Below, one piece after another: positions 25,198 to 33,933 of a stretch of DNA of 48,772 bases. Both the position numbers and the translations under genes were made by a program. How positions within the stretch are numbered: the first letter of the stretch is position 1; each line of letters opens with the position of its first letter. Source of the DNA: JAKAFX01 sp043196285 (GTDB taxonomy: Archaea > Thermoplasmatota > Thermoplasmata > Thermoplasmatales > Thermoplasmataceae); NCBI GenBank assembly GCA_043196285.1, contig JBBYJL010000003.1, positions 1-48,772 of the forward strand, given 5' to 3'. The notes beneath the pieces are model-generated. The model was not told where the DNA came from and did not search any database. It saw only the letters and a program-made list of their open reading frames with translations.

Positions 25198-25635
25198 TTG
25201 AGATCTCACAAGATTGACTCACTGGATCTTCAGATCATTGATATTCTTGAAAAGAACTGTTCTCTTGCATATGAAGAAATTGCAAGAAAGACAGGAAAAA
25301 GTATGTGGACTGTAAGGGACAGGATTGACCTGCTCAAGAAGAGGGACATAATAAAGGAGTGCAGGGCTGGCATTGATTACGGAAAGATTGGTTATTCCTG
25401 CAGAGCTGTTCTTGCCTTCAATGTACCTCCTGAAATGATTGACGAACTGGTTCAGTTTTCGCGGCACAATCCAAGAATCAAGAGAACCATCGTTACGACT
25501 GGTCAGAGAAGGTTCCTTATGGAAATTATAGGGGAGGACTGCTCTGAGATACGAAATTATGCAAGGAAGGAGTTCCCGCAGTTCGGCATCTACGACATTG
25601 ACCTTGAAGTGATCCTTGATGAGATACTGCCATAA
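25198..25635 (+). CDS. Lrp/AsnC-family transcriptional regulator
   Basis: About 145 residues. The N-terminal helix-turn-helix is SLDLQIIDILEKNCSLAYEEIARKTGKSMWTVRDRIDLLKKR; the C-terminal effector domain (RAM fold) runs from SCRAVLAFNV to DLEVILDEILP. The frame is open back to GTG codons at 25087/25090, but the strong TATA box at 25168-25178 would then lie inside the gene, and residues before the helix-turn-helix look non-coding. The TTG start gives the family's usual length. The next gene begins 101 bases downstream with its own TATA box, so the target is not evident. Confidence 0.9.
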   Translation: MRSHKIDSLDLQIIDILEKNCSLAYEEIARKTGKSMWTVRDRIDLLKKRDIIKECRAGIDYGKIGYSCRAVLAFNVPPEMIDELVQFSRHNPRIKRTIVTTGQRRFLMEIIGEDCSEIRNYARKEFPQFGIYDIDLEVILDEILP

Positions 25636-25736
25636 TGTGAGTTCAGAATTCCATCACCTATGGCGTCCTTAAGGCCTGGAGAGAAATAGACAAGTTTTGT
25701 GGGATTGCTTTATGAATAATGAGTCACTGAGCACTC

Positions 25737-26495
25737 ATGAGTAACAGATTTGAAGAAATTGATACATTTGCCAAGAGCACTCTTGGCGGAACTCCTGAAG
25801 CAATAAAGGTACTTGGCATACTCAATGAGGAGATGGCACTGGAGCAGTTTACAGAAAATACCAAACTTTACCTGGGAAGAACAATGACCCCCAGGAAACT
25901 TGTTCCGCTCATTGCTCTGGCGGTATCTCTTGCACAAGGCCAGAAGGAGTCCACCCTGATACATTACAGGCTGGCAAAAAAGTTTGATGCAAGCATTGAA
26001 GACATTCTGGATATCATCAAAATTTCCAAGATGGCTCTCATGACCTCGACACTTTCGACGATGACCTCTATACTGCCTGTTGTATCTACATTCGATGCGA
26101 TCGAGCTCAAGGCTAGGGAAACTGAGAAGATTATGGCCAATGTGATGAGGGAGTCCGGAGACTCACAGCCACCTGAGAATCTTTCGGCACTGTCAAAACT
26201 TTCATTCGATCTTTTCAGTGAGCATCTGCGGGAGAAGATGGAACTGCTGTCACCACTATCACTTGAAAGGAAGACTGTATTCCTTGTTGCATTCTCGGTC
26301 AGCGTATCACTTAGAGACCAGTACTGCGCCCCTGTATACCTTAATCAATATTTCAGGAATGGAGGGAGTCTCAGCCATATGGAAGATGCGATATCCATTG
26401 CACGCTTCGTGACTGGAAATAAGGTTGTTACCACAGGAGTGGAGATGCTCAATGATATCGTCTCAAAAGTTGACATGGAGAAGAAAATAAATTGA
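25737..26495 (+). CDS. AhpD/carboxymuconolactone-decarboxylase-like protein without CxxC
   Basis: A 252-residue, mainly helical protein that appears to contain two AhpD/CMD-like halves. The first has LYLGRTMTPRKLVPLIALAVSLAQGQ followed by RLAKKFDASIEDILDIIKISKMAL, a typical CMD pattern. The second has LSLERKTVFLVAFSVSVSLRDQYCAPVYLNQYF followed by SHMEDAISIARFVTG. The CxxC of peroxidatic AhpD is absent; a single Cys remains in the second half. So it is probably not a classical peroxidase. A TATA-like CTTTATGAATAA lies about 26 bases before the ATG. The TDT channel gene follows 13-22 bases downstream, likely co-transcribed. Confidence 0.65.
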   Translation: MSNRFEEIDTFAKSTLGGTPEAIKVLGILNEEMALEQFTENTKLYLGRTMTPRKLVPLIALAVSLAQGQKESTLIHYRLAKKFDASIEDILDIIKISKMALMTSTLSTMTSILPVVSTFDAIELKARETEKIMANVMRESGDSQPPENLSALSKLSFDLFSEHLREKMELLSPLSLERKTVFLVAFSVSVSLRDQYCAPVYLNQYFRNGGSLSHMEDAISIARFVTGNKVVTTGVEMLNDIVSKVDMEKKIN

Positions 26496-26517
26496 TATCT
26501 ACAGGAGAATGTTTTCA

Positions 26518-27564
26518 ATGAGCCATAACACGCTTTCTGTTTTTGGATCTGAGTGGTTTGGAATGTCTATCGCCACGCTGGCGCTTGCAGAAGTATATGT
26601 TCTCGCCTACCAGCAGGATGGATTCCTGCCGTTCTTCTACATCGGTAAAATCCTCATGTTTCTTGGCATTATCCTCTTCATTGTCATATTCGTTCTTTGG
26701 TCAGTTCGCGGCGTTGTTGTCCACGACAGGTCCCTGGGACACTGGGACAATCTAACGAGACTGAGTTTTGTATCTCTGATTCCGATAATAGGTTTCATCA
26801 GCAATTCCCAGCTACTATATTTCTACGGAATTTCATCACAGTCAGCAGCCTTCTCGCTTCTGAACTACCTGATTGAATATTCGCTTGCCCTTATACTGGG
26901 AGTGCTCCTTGGATACAGGCTTTACACCAAGGAAATAAACCTCAGGGAGATGAACTATGCCATAGTCATACCTCCACTCGCAATAGGCACCAGTGTCTTC
27001 CTTGGATCGGATATGATAGCATTTTACGGCGGTGGAGCAGGTGTCGCGATCTATTATCTCACCATACTTGGGCTTGGGATTTTCTTCTTCCTCTATATAT
27101 TCATAGGATCACTTGCACTTTCCGGGCATGTAACCAACAAGGTTCACGAAACCCTTCCCACAACAATGCTTCCTGTGGGAATTGCAAGTCTTATTGTTAT
27201 AAATGTGCTGACAATTGTGGGATTCAACAAGCTCGGCATTTTCCAGATCTCTCCTTCTACCGCAGGTTTCGCGTCGCTGATGCTGTGGGGATTTGAAGTC
27301 TGGAATTTCCTGGTTGTGGCTATAATAATATTCACAAAACCAGCAAGGGGAAGCATGAGTTCATGGGCCTATGGTTTTCCCCTTGGACTATTCGCAATCT
27401 CGACTATTAGGATGATTTCAATAACAAATGAGCACAGTCTCATCTGGGTATTCTTAGCTATTGCGTTAGCACTCAATATCGTCTGGATCTATGCATGGCT
27501 AAACACCATCATTTTCATGATGGACAGAAAGAGGAAAATTCATGATCTTATGCAGAATCGTTGA
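26518..27564 (+). CDS. TDT-family (TehA/Mae1/SLAC1-like) anion channel or transporter
   Basis: About 348 residues with ten hydrophobic segments. The start SEWFGMSIATLALAEVYVLAY resembles the first helix of the tellurite-resistance/dicarboxylate transporter family, and WAYGFPLGLFAISTIRM near residue 285 matches its ninth-helix signature. Members carry malate, sulfite, nitrate or chloride. An ATG at 26509 is also open, but GGAG at 26504-26507 is spaced correctly only for the ATG at 26518. Placed directly after the CMD-like gene. Confidence 0.7.
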   Translation: MSHNTLSVFGSEWFGMSIATLALAEVYVLAYQQDGFLPFFYIGKILMFLGIILFIVIFVLWSVRGVVVHDRSLGHWDNLTRLSFVSLIPIIGFISNSQLLYFYGISSQSAAFSLLNYLIEYSLALILGVLLGYRLYTKEINLREMNYAIVIPPLAIGTSVFLGSDMIAFYGGGAGVAIYYLTILGLGIFFFLYIFIGSLALSGHVTNKVHETLPTTMLPVGIASLIVINVLTIVGFNKLGIFQISPSTAGFASLMLWGFEVWNFLVVAIIIFTKPARGSMSSWAYGFPLGLFAISTIRMISITNEHSLIWVFLAIALALNIVWIYAWLNTIIFMMDRKRKIHDLMQNR

Positions 27565-27746
27565 CCAATCCCATACATGCCCTGTTACCGTCAGACGTCA
27601 GGGCCTTTGAGACCCGCTTGGATTGTCCGGCTGCATTATTTATTTTACTTTTTCTCATGAGATGATTTAGTACTAATTATTCTACATGAATGATAGCTCT
27701 GGATTATTATATTATCGCATGATATCATCCCTATCCACAAATAAAC

Positions 27747-27755
27747 AAATATATA
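27747..27755 (+). promoter_or_regulatory. TATA box of the pgk-pfdA-ftsY operon
   Basis: AAATATATA is centred about 24 bases before the pgk ATG at 27775. A leaderless transcript is expected. Confidence 0.6.
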
Positions 27756-27774
27756 CGCTGTATCATGTTTACCG

Positions 27775-29022
27775 ATGAAAGGATCTAAACTGGATTTCTT
27801 GACTCTAGACTCCTTTGACATGACCGAAAAAACTGTTTTTCTAAGGCTGGATGTGAATTCCCCCATCAACCCAATAACAGGAGAAATAACTGGTTCGACT
27901 AGATTCCTGGCACATCTCGAGACGCTGAGGGATCTTTCGCAATCAAAGGTTGTCATTCTGGCACACCAGAGCAGACCTGGAAAGGAGGACTTCACTTCGC
28001 TCAAATCACATGCGATGTACCTGCAGAGACTTCTGGGAAGAAAGGTCAAGTTCATTGACACTCTTTTCGGAGAAGCTGTCACCAAAGCTGTGAGTGAACT
28101 CAAAAGAGGAGAGATCCTAATGCTTGAGAATACCAGGTTCTACTCCGAAGAGATAGACATAGATGGCGACGATATTGAGACCATGGAGAAGACCCATATC
28201 GTCAGAGGGCTGCTTCCCCTGATGAACTACTTTGTCAATGATGCTTTCCCTGCCATCCACAGGCCACAGACTACTCTGGTGGGTTTTCACAGGCTTATTC
28301 CAAACATTGCCGGGAGATTGATCGAGAAGGAGATAGTTGCCCTTGACAGGTTCATGAAGGACGATTCAAGGCCGAAGTTGGCCATACTTGCAGGGTCCAA
28401 GATAAATGAATCCATTTCTGTTGCCAAGAACTTCCTGGACAAGGGGATCTCAGACAGGGTCATAACTGGTGGGGTTGTTGGCAACGCGTTCCTCTGGGCT
28501 GGTGGTACCGATATAGGGAAGAAGAACCGTGATTTCATTGTTAGAAGCAACAAGAACTGGGAAGAACTCATAAACACGTGTAAGGAACTTGTCAGGAAAT
28601 ACGATGGGAATATCCTTGTACCACAGGATTGCGTACTTAATCCTTCAAAAAGACGAGTTTCTGTTTCTCCAAAGATGCCAGATGATGAACTTATGGCAGA
28701 TATCGGAGTTGATACCATAGTGAACTACATAGATGAGATAAGGAAGGCAAAATCAATATTCCTGAATGGACCTATGGGAATGTATGAGATGCCTGAATAC
28801 TCTGCAGGAACAAAGGAGATAATGACCGCAATATCTATGAACCCAAACATGAAGATAGCAGGCGGAGGACATACACTGAACGCGCTGGAAAAACTTGATC
28901 TTATGGATAAGTTTGATCACGCATCTACAGGTGGAGGGGCCCTCATAAGTTATTTATCCGGTGATCCAATGCCAGTGCTGGAAGCACTCAAGGAAAGTAA
29001 GAAAATATTCTCGGGGAATTGA
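27775..29022 (+). CDS. pgk: Phosphoglycerate kinase
   Basis: Interconverts 1,3-bisphosphoglycerate and 3-phosphoglycerate with ADP/ATP. The N-terminal substrate domain shows FLRLDVNSPINP, ILAHQSRPG (substrate-binding Arg) and LENTRFYSEE. The C-terminal nucleotide domain shows LAGSKINESISVA, FLNGPMGMYEMPEYSAGT and the phosphate loop STGGGALISYLSG. At 415 residues it has the archaeal length. First gene of an operon with pfdA (start 1 base after the pgk stop) and ftsY, linking glycolysis and protein biogenesis by transcription only. Confidence 0.96.
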   Translation: MKGSKLDFLTLDSFDMTEKTVFLRLDVNSPINPITGEITGSTRFLAHLETLRDLSQSKVVILAHQSRPGKEDFTSLKSHAMYLQRLLGRKVKFIDTLFGEAVTKAVSELKRGEILMLENTRFYSEEIDIDGDDIETMEKTHIVRGLLPLMNYFVNDAFPAIHRPQTTLVGFHRLIPNIAGRLIEKEIVALDRFMKDDSRPKLAILAGSKINESISVAKNFLDKGISDRVITGGVVGNAFLWAGGTDIGKKNRDFIVRSNKNWEELINTCKELVRKYDGNILVPQDCVLNPSKRRVSVSPKMPDDELMADIGVDTIVNYIDEIRKAKSIFLNGPMGMYEMPEYSAGTKEIMTAISMNPNMKIAGGGHTLNALEKLDLMDKFDHASTGGGALISYLSGDPMPVLEALKESKKIFSGN

Positions 29023-29023
29023 A

Positions 29024-29440
29024 ATGGAACAGGATGCACGTGAAAGTTTAATTCAGGAGATTGAGTATCTTAAGGGTATTATAGAATCCCTCAACGACCA
29101 GATATCAAGGATAGAAAGAGTCATTGAAGAGATAAACCTGAGTCTTTCGGTTATAGCTGACAGGAAGAACATAGAAGGCAACAAAACAAGAGTCTCCATC
29201 GGATATGGAATATATGTCAATGCCAGAATCGAAAGCTTTGACAGGCTCCTTCTTCCCATCGGATCGGGTGTTTACCGCGAAGACAATGCCGAAAATGTGG
29301 AAAAACGCCTCAAGGGAGAACTCCAGTCACTCCAGACCTCGATGGATTCTCTTCTTGAAAAGAGAAAAGAGAGTGAGAACAGGTACGAAACCCTCCTGAC
29401 AGTTGTACAGAGAGCTGGCACCCAGAATCAGCAGCAGTGA
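29024..29440 (+). CDS. pfdA: Prefoldin alpha subunit
   Basis: About 138 residues, forming two long coiled-coil helices joined by a beta hairpin: EIEYLKGIIESLNDQISRIERVIEE at the N-terminus, the central SIGYGIYVNARIES...LLPIGSGVYREDN hairpin, and RLKGELQSLQTSMDSLLEKR at the C-terminus. Prefoldin is a hexameric jellyfish-shaped holdase that hands clients to the thermosome (a subunit of which ends this window). The ATG at 29024 lies 1 base after the pgk stop. The frame is also open upstream, but that part overlaps pgk. Confidence 0.92.
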   Translation: MEQDARESLIQEIEYLKGIIESLNDQISRIERVIEEINLSLSVIADRKNIEGNKTRVSIGYGIYVNARIESFDRLLLPIGSGVYREDNAENVEKRLKGELQSLQTSMDSLLEKRKESENRYETLLTVVQRAGTQNQQQ

Positions 29441-29441
29441 C

Positions 29442-30317
29442 ATGTTCGACAATCTCAGAAAGAAGTTCAGTGGCTTATTTTCCAGATCCTCCGAAGAATT
29501 TGTGAAGAAATCCGAGCTTGAGACAAAGATCATAGAGACACTGGTAGAATCCGATGTCTCCATTGAAGTCGCGGAAAGAATATGGAAGAGCATGGAAAAG
29601 GATCTTGACGTCGAAGGTAAGAAGATTCCTGTGGAGAGATATATATCTGCCCTCAGAAATGCCATTATACCGCTTTTTGAGGTACAGAAGGGCCTCCCGG
29701 ATATCCTGAATCCCCGGGAGAAGCCCTATGTGATACTGTTCTTAGGCATTAACGGCACTGGAAAAACCACCACAGTTGCCAAGATAGCCAGCTATCTAAG
29801 GAAGAATGGTAAGAGGGTTGCACTGGCAGCATCGGACACATTCAGAGCCGGTGCCATAGAGCAGATTTCCATACTTGGAGAAAAGATAGGGGTTGAAGTG
29901 ATAAAGCATCAGGGTGGTAGCGATCCTTCTGCTGTTGCATTTGATGCGATTAACCACGCCAGAGCCAGGAATATAGACTATGTACTCATCGATTCTGCAG
30001 GCAGGATGCAGACAAACAAGAATCTCATAGAGGAGATGAAGAAGATCAAGCGTATCTCCAGACCAAATCTTACTGTTGTTGTACTGGACGCCATGATAGG
30101 CCAGGATGCTGTGAACCAGGCTGAAACGTTCTTCAGCGAGGTCGGGTTCGATTGCATCATAGTCACGAAACTTGACACCGATGCCAGGGGTGGATCAATA
30201 CTCACCATGGTAGCGGAAGTGAAAAAGCCCATTCTTTTCGTTGGCAGCGGCCAGAAAATGGATGATCTACAGCAGTTCACCACGGAATGGTTCCTTGACA
30301 GGATTCTACCTCAGTGA
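29442..30317 (+). CDS. ftsY: Signal recognition particle receptor FtsY
   Basis: SRP-receptor GTPase that docks ribosome-SRP complexes at the membrane. A short N-domain is followed by the NG GTPase: G1 LGINGTGKTTTVAKIA (about residue 105), DTFRAGAIEQ, DSAGRMQTNKNLIEEM (G3), TKLDTDARGGSILT (G4 and insertion) and a closing VGSGQKMDDLQQF. The acidic A-domain is almost absent, as in other archaeal FtsY. The ATG lies 1 base after the pfdA stop. The 3' end overlaps the convergent XRE gene by 12 bases. Confidence 0.96.
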   Translation: MFDNLRKKFSGLFSRSSEEFVKKSELETKIIETLVESDVSIEVAERIWKSMEKDLDVEGKKIPVERYISALRNAIIPLFEVQKGLPDILNPREKPYVILFLGINGTGKTTTVAKIASYLRKNGKRVALAASDTFRAGAIEQISILGEKIGVEVIKHQGGSDPSAVAFDAINHARARNIDYVLIDSAGRMQTNKNLIEEMKKIKRISRPNLTVVVLDAMIGQDAVNQAETFFSEVGFDCIIVTKLDTDARGGSILTMVAEVKKPILFVGSGQKMDDLQQFTTEWFLDRILPQ

Positions 30318-30980
30318 ACTCATTATTCTGGATATCTTCTCCGGATCAAGGTCTGTTGTGATGAGCGGTATATTCTCCAGTTCAGCGATCTTGACTGCAA
30401 GCTCGTCCACCCTGTCTGCCTGTATGTAAACGACCGCCGCAGGTTTAAGCGGATGCGCCCTTATCGCGATCATTGGGCTTCTTCCCATCTTGACCTCAGT
30501 GAAGAATATGACCCTCTGGCTTGACCAGCCGTAAAGTTTACCATATTCGGAATATGAAAATGTCAGAACAGCCTGGACGCCGTTGACTATTGTGTAACCG
30601 CGTATGTACCTCTGCAGAGAGGGCGAAGAACGGTTAACACCATTAACGCTTTTAACCACTTTTTCCAGCAGGATATCGTGATCATAGTCCTTCACATCTA
30701 TCAGTGCCTGAGATGGTACACCGCTGTTGAAACGCCTGGTGACTAATCCTCCCCTCTTCTCATCTATTGCTATGAAAGCCATTACTATCTTCTTTATGGT
30801 TGACGCGCCAGGAGATTTCCTCCTCCCTGCCTCATAATCGCTAACAAGAGAAGGTGAAACTTCCAGAAATCTGGATAACTCAATCTGTGAGATCCTGAAC
30901 TCCTCCCGCCACCTCTTTATGGTCTCGCCAGGATTATCCGACATGGTGATCTGCCCTGCAATTTTTTCTTCTAGATCCAC
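30306..30980 (-). CDS. XRE-type transcriptional regulator (archaeal, COG1709-like)
   Basis: A 224-residue protein with an N-terminal Cro/CI helix-turn-helix (RWREEFRISQIELSRFLEVSPSLVSDYEAGRRKSPGASTIKKI). An archaeal C-terminal domain of unknown ligand follows, with GWSSQRVIFFTEVKMGRSPMIAIRAHPLKPAAVVYI and a final LITTDLDPEKI. Such proteins are conserved predicted regulators in Euryarchaeota. The start is GTG at 30980, with a TATA-like CATTTTATTT about 26 bases upstream, hence probably leaderless. Confidence 0.87.
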   Translation of the reverse strand: MDLEEKIAGQITMSDNPGETIKRWREEFRISQIELSRFLEVSPSLVSDYEAGRRKSPGASTIKKIVMAFIAIDEKRGGLVTRRFNSGVPSQALIDVKDYDHDILLEKVVKSVNGVNRSSPSLQRYIRGYTIVNGVQAVLTFSYSEYGKLYGWSSQRVIFFTEVKMGRSPMIAIRAHPLKPAAVVYIQADRVDELAVKIAELENIPLITTDLDPEKISRIMSSLR

Positions 30981-31081
30981 GGCATGTGATGCAATGTTGA
31001 AATAAAATGATATTCAAGGCTTTCAGTCTCTATACACCATCCGAATCTGCAACTATGAGTCTGATTCCGGATTGAATATGT

Positions 31082-32281
31082 TCATTGCCCATTCTGGTTC
31101 AGTGTAGCGTGATCTGCTTTGCTCTTGATTTCCGCCCTGAAGTTCCTTGCCAGAAGAATCATCAGGATGACTATTAGAAACAGTATTCCCACGAAAGTGA
31201 TCCTGAATCCGTAGAGGTCTATGAGCGATCCTCCCACAAAAGGCAGGACTACGCCTATTATCATCATTACGGAGAAGAAGTAGCTGTTAGCCATGTTCCT
31301 GAATCTCGGTTCGAATGACCTTGTTATTGATAGAACGGAAAGAGGATAGGTGAGGCCATGGGGAACTCCAAGTATCAGGAGCGCTGCAATGAACATGTAG
31401 AGGTTCACGGATAGCACCATCATCAGGATGCCTGAAATGGATAGGATCATTGAGACGACCATCTGAAGCCTCAGGTTCCTTGGAGGTTTCGCTGAAAGAA
31501 ACAGTCTTGAACCGAATGATGCCATGAAAAAGAAGGAGAACAGCAGCGTAACGGTTGAGAGTGAGATCCCGAATGTATCCTTTTCGTATATCCCTGCAAA
31601 TGCCACAAGCAGGGAGAATGGAATGTTGTATGCCATGATATTCAGCAGCGCGGACCTGAATCCGAAGTTGCCAAAAACGTTGGTCCTGATCCTCGTCCTG
31701 TTTTCCTGCGGAAATCTGATCAGCGGAGACAGGATTGCTGAGACCATGGCGAATGCCACGAAGAGCAGGAAGACAGTCCTCAGTGGATAATAATTCAGGA
31801 GATCTGCCTCGACTGCAGGTCCTGCCACGAGTGAAAGACTCAGTGCCACTGTGTAGAGAGACAGTACCCGTTCCCTCACTGCAGCATCCTTGAATAAACC
31901 TGCGGCGGTGATCACATTGGGCATCATAAGGCCCAGTACTGCTCCTGCAATGGCAGCAAGAATCCATACTGTTATGTAACTTGACTCAAAAAATCCCACG
32001 AACACAAATACATAGACCACGTTTGATGCAATGAATGCCACCCTTCTGCTTCCCGAGCTCAGCCTGGTGTTGAGGAGTGCGGTTGTGAGGAATGTCGAAA
32101 ATGAGCTGAGGGCGGCAATTAGCCCAACTTCCTCCTGTGTGAAATTGAAATCATACCTTGCAAGCAACGGTACTGAAGTCATCATCATGTTGTTGCTTGC
32201 CCTGATGAAAAAGGTGATTGAAAGAATTACAAAAATAGTTTCAATTATTGAAATTCTGGAATTTTCACTGTCATTTTCCAT
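31082..32281 (-). CDS. Major facilitator superfamily transporter
   Basis: A 399-residue membrane protein with about 12 hydrophobic segments in two halves. The loop after helix 2 (LLNTRLSSGSRRVAFIAS) takes the place of the usual MFS motif A, and the pattern of short cytoplasmic basic loops fits the family. The substrate is unknown. It begins 9 bases after a DsrE-family gene, so the two form an operon. The N-terminal MENDSENS is cytoplasmic. Confidence 0.87.
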   Translation of the reverse strand: MENDSENSRISIIETIFVILSITFFIRASNNMMMTSVPLLARYDFNFTQEEVGLIAALSSFSTFLTTALLNTRLSSGSRRVAFIASNVVYVFVFVGFFESSYITVWILAAIAGAVLGLMMPNVITAAGLFKDAAVRERVLSLYTVALSLSLVAGPAVEADLLNYYPLRTVFLLFVAFAMVSAILSPLIRFPQENRTRIRTNVFGNFGFRSALLNIMAYNIPFSLLVAFAGIYEKDTFGISLSTVTLLFSFFFMASFGSRLFLSAKPPRNLRLQMVVSMILSISGILMMVLSVNLYMFIAALLILGVPHGLTYPLSVLSITRSFEPRFRNMANSYFFSVMMIIGVVLPFVGGSLIDLYGFRITFVGILFLIVILMILLARNFRAEIKSKADHATLNQNGQ

Positions 32282-32290
32282 GTTTTTTCA

Positions 32291-32632
32291 TCAGAAAGTG
32301 ATTACCTCATACCCGTTGTTCACGTAATGTGCGAGCCTTTCGCCAAAAGGCAACAGCTTGACTCCCAGTTCCTGGAGTGCTGTGTCAACCTCGAATTTCT
32401 TTGCAATGAACACACAGGCAGAATCAAGAGATCCGGCCCTGACAATCTCGTTGAATGCTTCCCTGACATCACCCTTTATCGTGGATACGTACTCTTCGCT
32501 GGGACCATAAAGAAGGACCTTTGTATCCTCATACCTTCCTGCCTTTATCTGCCTGGATGCGGTCATTATTGCGAGATCTGCTCTCTCTGGCGCCTCTTTT
32601 CCTGCTACAATCAGAAATAATACTTTTGCCAC
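32291..32632 (-). CDS. DsrE-family protein
   Basis: About 113 residues with a Rossmann-like DsrE fold: AKVLFLIVAGKEAPERADLAIMTASRQIKAGRYEDTKVLLYGPSEE, then EIVRAGSLDSACVFIAKKFEVD and a final VNNGYEVITF. The one conserved-position Cys (SACVFIA) is where DsrE/TusD proteins carry persulfide in some members; whether it acts in sulfur transfer is unknown. The frame opens at an ATG at 32647, but a TATA-like TTAATATAGA (32651-32660) is 24 bases before a GTG at 32632, which is taken as the start. Operon with the MFS gene. Confidence 0.8.
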   Translation of the reverse strand: MAKVLFLIVAGKEAPERADLAIMTASRQIKAGRYEDTKVLLYGPSEEYVSTIKGDVREAFNEIVRAGSLDSACVFIAKKFEVDTALQELGVKLLPFGERLAHYVNNGYEVITF

Positions 32633-32767
32633 GCACCAATAAGTCATTTATCTATATTAAGTAAACGTATTGCTTGACTTCATATGTGCAGGGAAATTGG
32701 CACAGAGATTTGCTTTGGATAGTTTTTTAGAATGATTTGCTGTACACTCAGTCGAGCTGGTTAAAGA

Positions 32768-32775
32768 CTATTATA
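32768..32775 (+). promoter_or_regulatory. TATA box of geranylgeranyl reductase gene
   Basis: CTATTATA is centred 25 bases before a TTG at 32797, which begins MRDVIVVGSGPSGS if read as the start. This supports a leaderless TTG start. Confidence 0.5.
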
Positions 32776-32796
32776 CCAGTGAATAATTTGCATCTG

Positions 32797-33933
32797 TTGC
32801 GAGATGTAATTGTTGTCGGCTCCGGTCCTTCCGGATCATACTCGAGTCACTTGCTTTCTAGGATGGGATACGATGTCCTGAATCTTGAGGAGCACAAGGA
32901 GATTGGAAGACCTGTTGAATGTACAGGCCTTGTTTCAGAGAGGGTCATATCCATGGCCAGAACAAAAGCGCCTGTCAACAGCGTTTATGGAGCCTACGTG
33001 CATTTCCCTAACGGAGAATTTGTCCATGTCAGGAAGGGAGAGAAGACTGTGGTTATGGACCGTGACCAGTTCGACAAAGACGTTTCCGCCATGGCAATAT
33101 CCTCGGGGACAGATGTTGAGATAAACTCCAGAGTTGTCTCTGTTACTTCAGGCAGTGAATATTCCACTGTAAAGTACAGGAAGGATGGCGTACTGAAGGA
33201 GGAGAGAGCGAGGATGGTCATCGGTGCAGACGGGATAAACAGCAGGGTGCGGAAGGATGTGTTCGGATCCGTTCCCAGCAGGGTTGTATCCTGCTATCAG
33301 GTTGATTCGGCAGTCCGGATGGAAGATCAGGAGAGCGTCAGTGTCTACGTTGGGTCCAGAATAACCAGAGGATTCTTCGCATGGGCAACTCCGGCTGGTG
33401 ACATCACCAAGATAGGTGTGGGCAGCGTAGGATCTCCCGCATGGAATTATTTCAGAAATTTCAACAGCATCTTCCCCAGGGATAGGATTCTGGGAATCAA
33501 TGGGGGCGGTATACCTATCACTTACCTGAAGAGAACTTATGCTGGCAGAACGCTTCTGGTCGGAGATGCTGCCGGTATTGTGAAGCCACTCAGTGGGGGA
33601 GGCATCTATACAGGCATGGTCTCAGCAAAACATGCAGCCGAGACTGCCGGAAAAGCGCTGGAAATTGGTGACTTCTCAGCACATTTCCTATCAAGGTACC
33701 AAAGATCATGGAAGAAGGATCTTGGCCGCGAACTGTGGATTGACGGAATAATACAGAAGCTCTTCGCTTCACTCAATGACGACACGTTCAACAGGATTTA
33801 TAGAATGATATCAAAGCCTTCAGTGCTGAGGGTCATTGACAGTGTGGGCGACATAGATTATCCTTCCAGGGTTGTATTATCGCTTATGTTGAGGAAACCT
33901 GGACTATTCTTCTCACTTATGGGCGGAAGATGA
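32797..33933 (+). CDS. Geranylgeranyl reductase family flavoprotein
   Basis: About 378 residues. The N-terminal FAD-binding motif is VIVVGSGPSGSYSSHLLSRMGYDV, followed by GRPVECTGLVSERV, with the conserved Cys region of archaeal digeranylgeranylglycerophospholipid reductases. MVIGADGINSRVRKD and LLVGDAAGIVKPLSGGGIYTGM are the second and third FAD motifs. The enzyme saturates isoprenoid chains of archaeal lipids. The frame is open to ATG 32737, but the 20 extra residues are implausible and TATA spacing favours TTG at 32797. The stop overlaps the next gene by 4 bases. Confidence 0.9.
   Translation: MRDVIVVGSGPSGSYSSHLLSRMGYDVLNLEEHKEIGRPVECTGLVSERVISMARTKAPVNSVYGAYVHFPNGEFVHVRKGEKTVVMDRDQFDKDVSAMAISSGTDVEINSRVVSVTSGSEYSTVKYRKDGVLKEERARMVIGADGINSRVRKDVFGSVPSRVVSCYQVDSAVRMEDQESVSVYVGSRITRGFFAWATPAGDITKIGVGSVGSPAWNYFRNFNSIFPRDRILGINGGGIPITYLKRTYAGRTLLVGDAAGIVKPLSGGGIYTGMVSAKHAAETAGKALEIGDFSAHFLSRYQRSWKKDLGRELWIDGIIQKLFASLNDDTFNRIYRMISKPSVLRVIDSVGDIDYPSRVVLSLMLRKPGLFFSLMGGR

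Noticed and set aside
27645..28103. 152-codon minus-strand frame at the pgk 5' end
   Set aside because: Covers the pgk promoter and N-terminus in antisense; shadow.
31287..31967. 226-codon minus-strand frame inside the MFS gene
   Set aside because: Same strand but a different frame from a clear 12-helix transporter; no hydrophobic pattern of its own.
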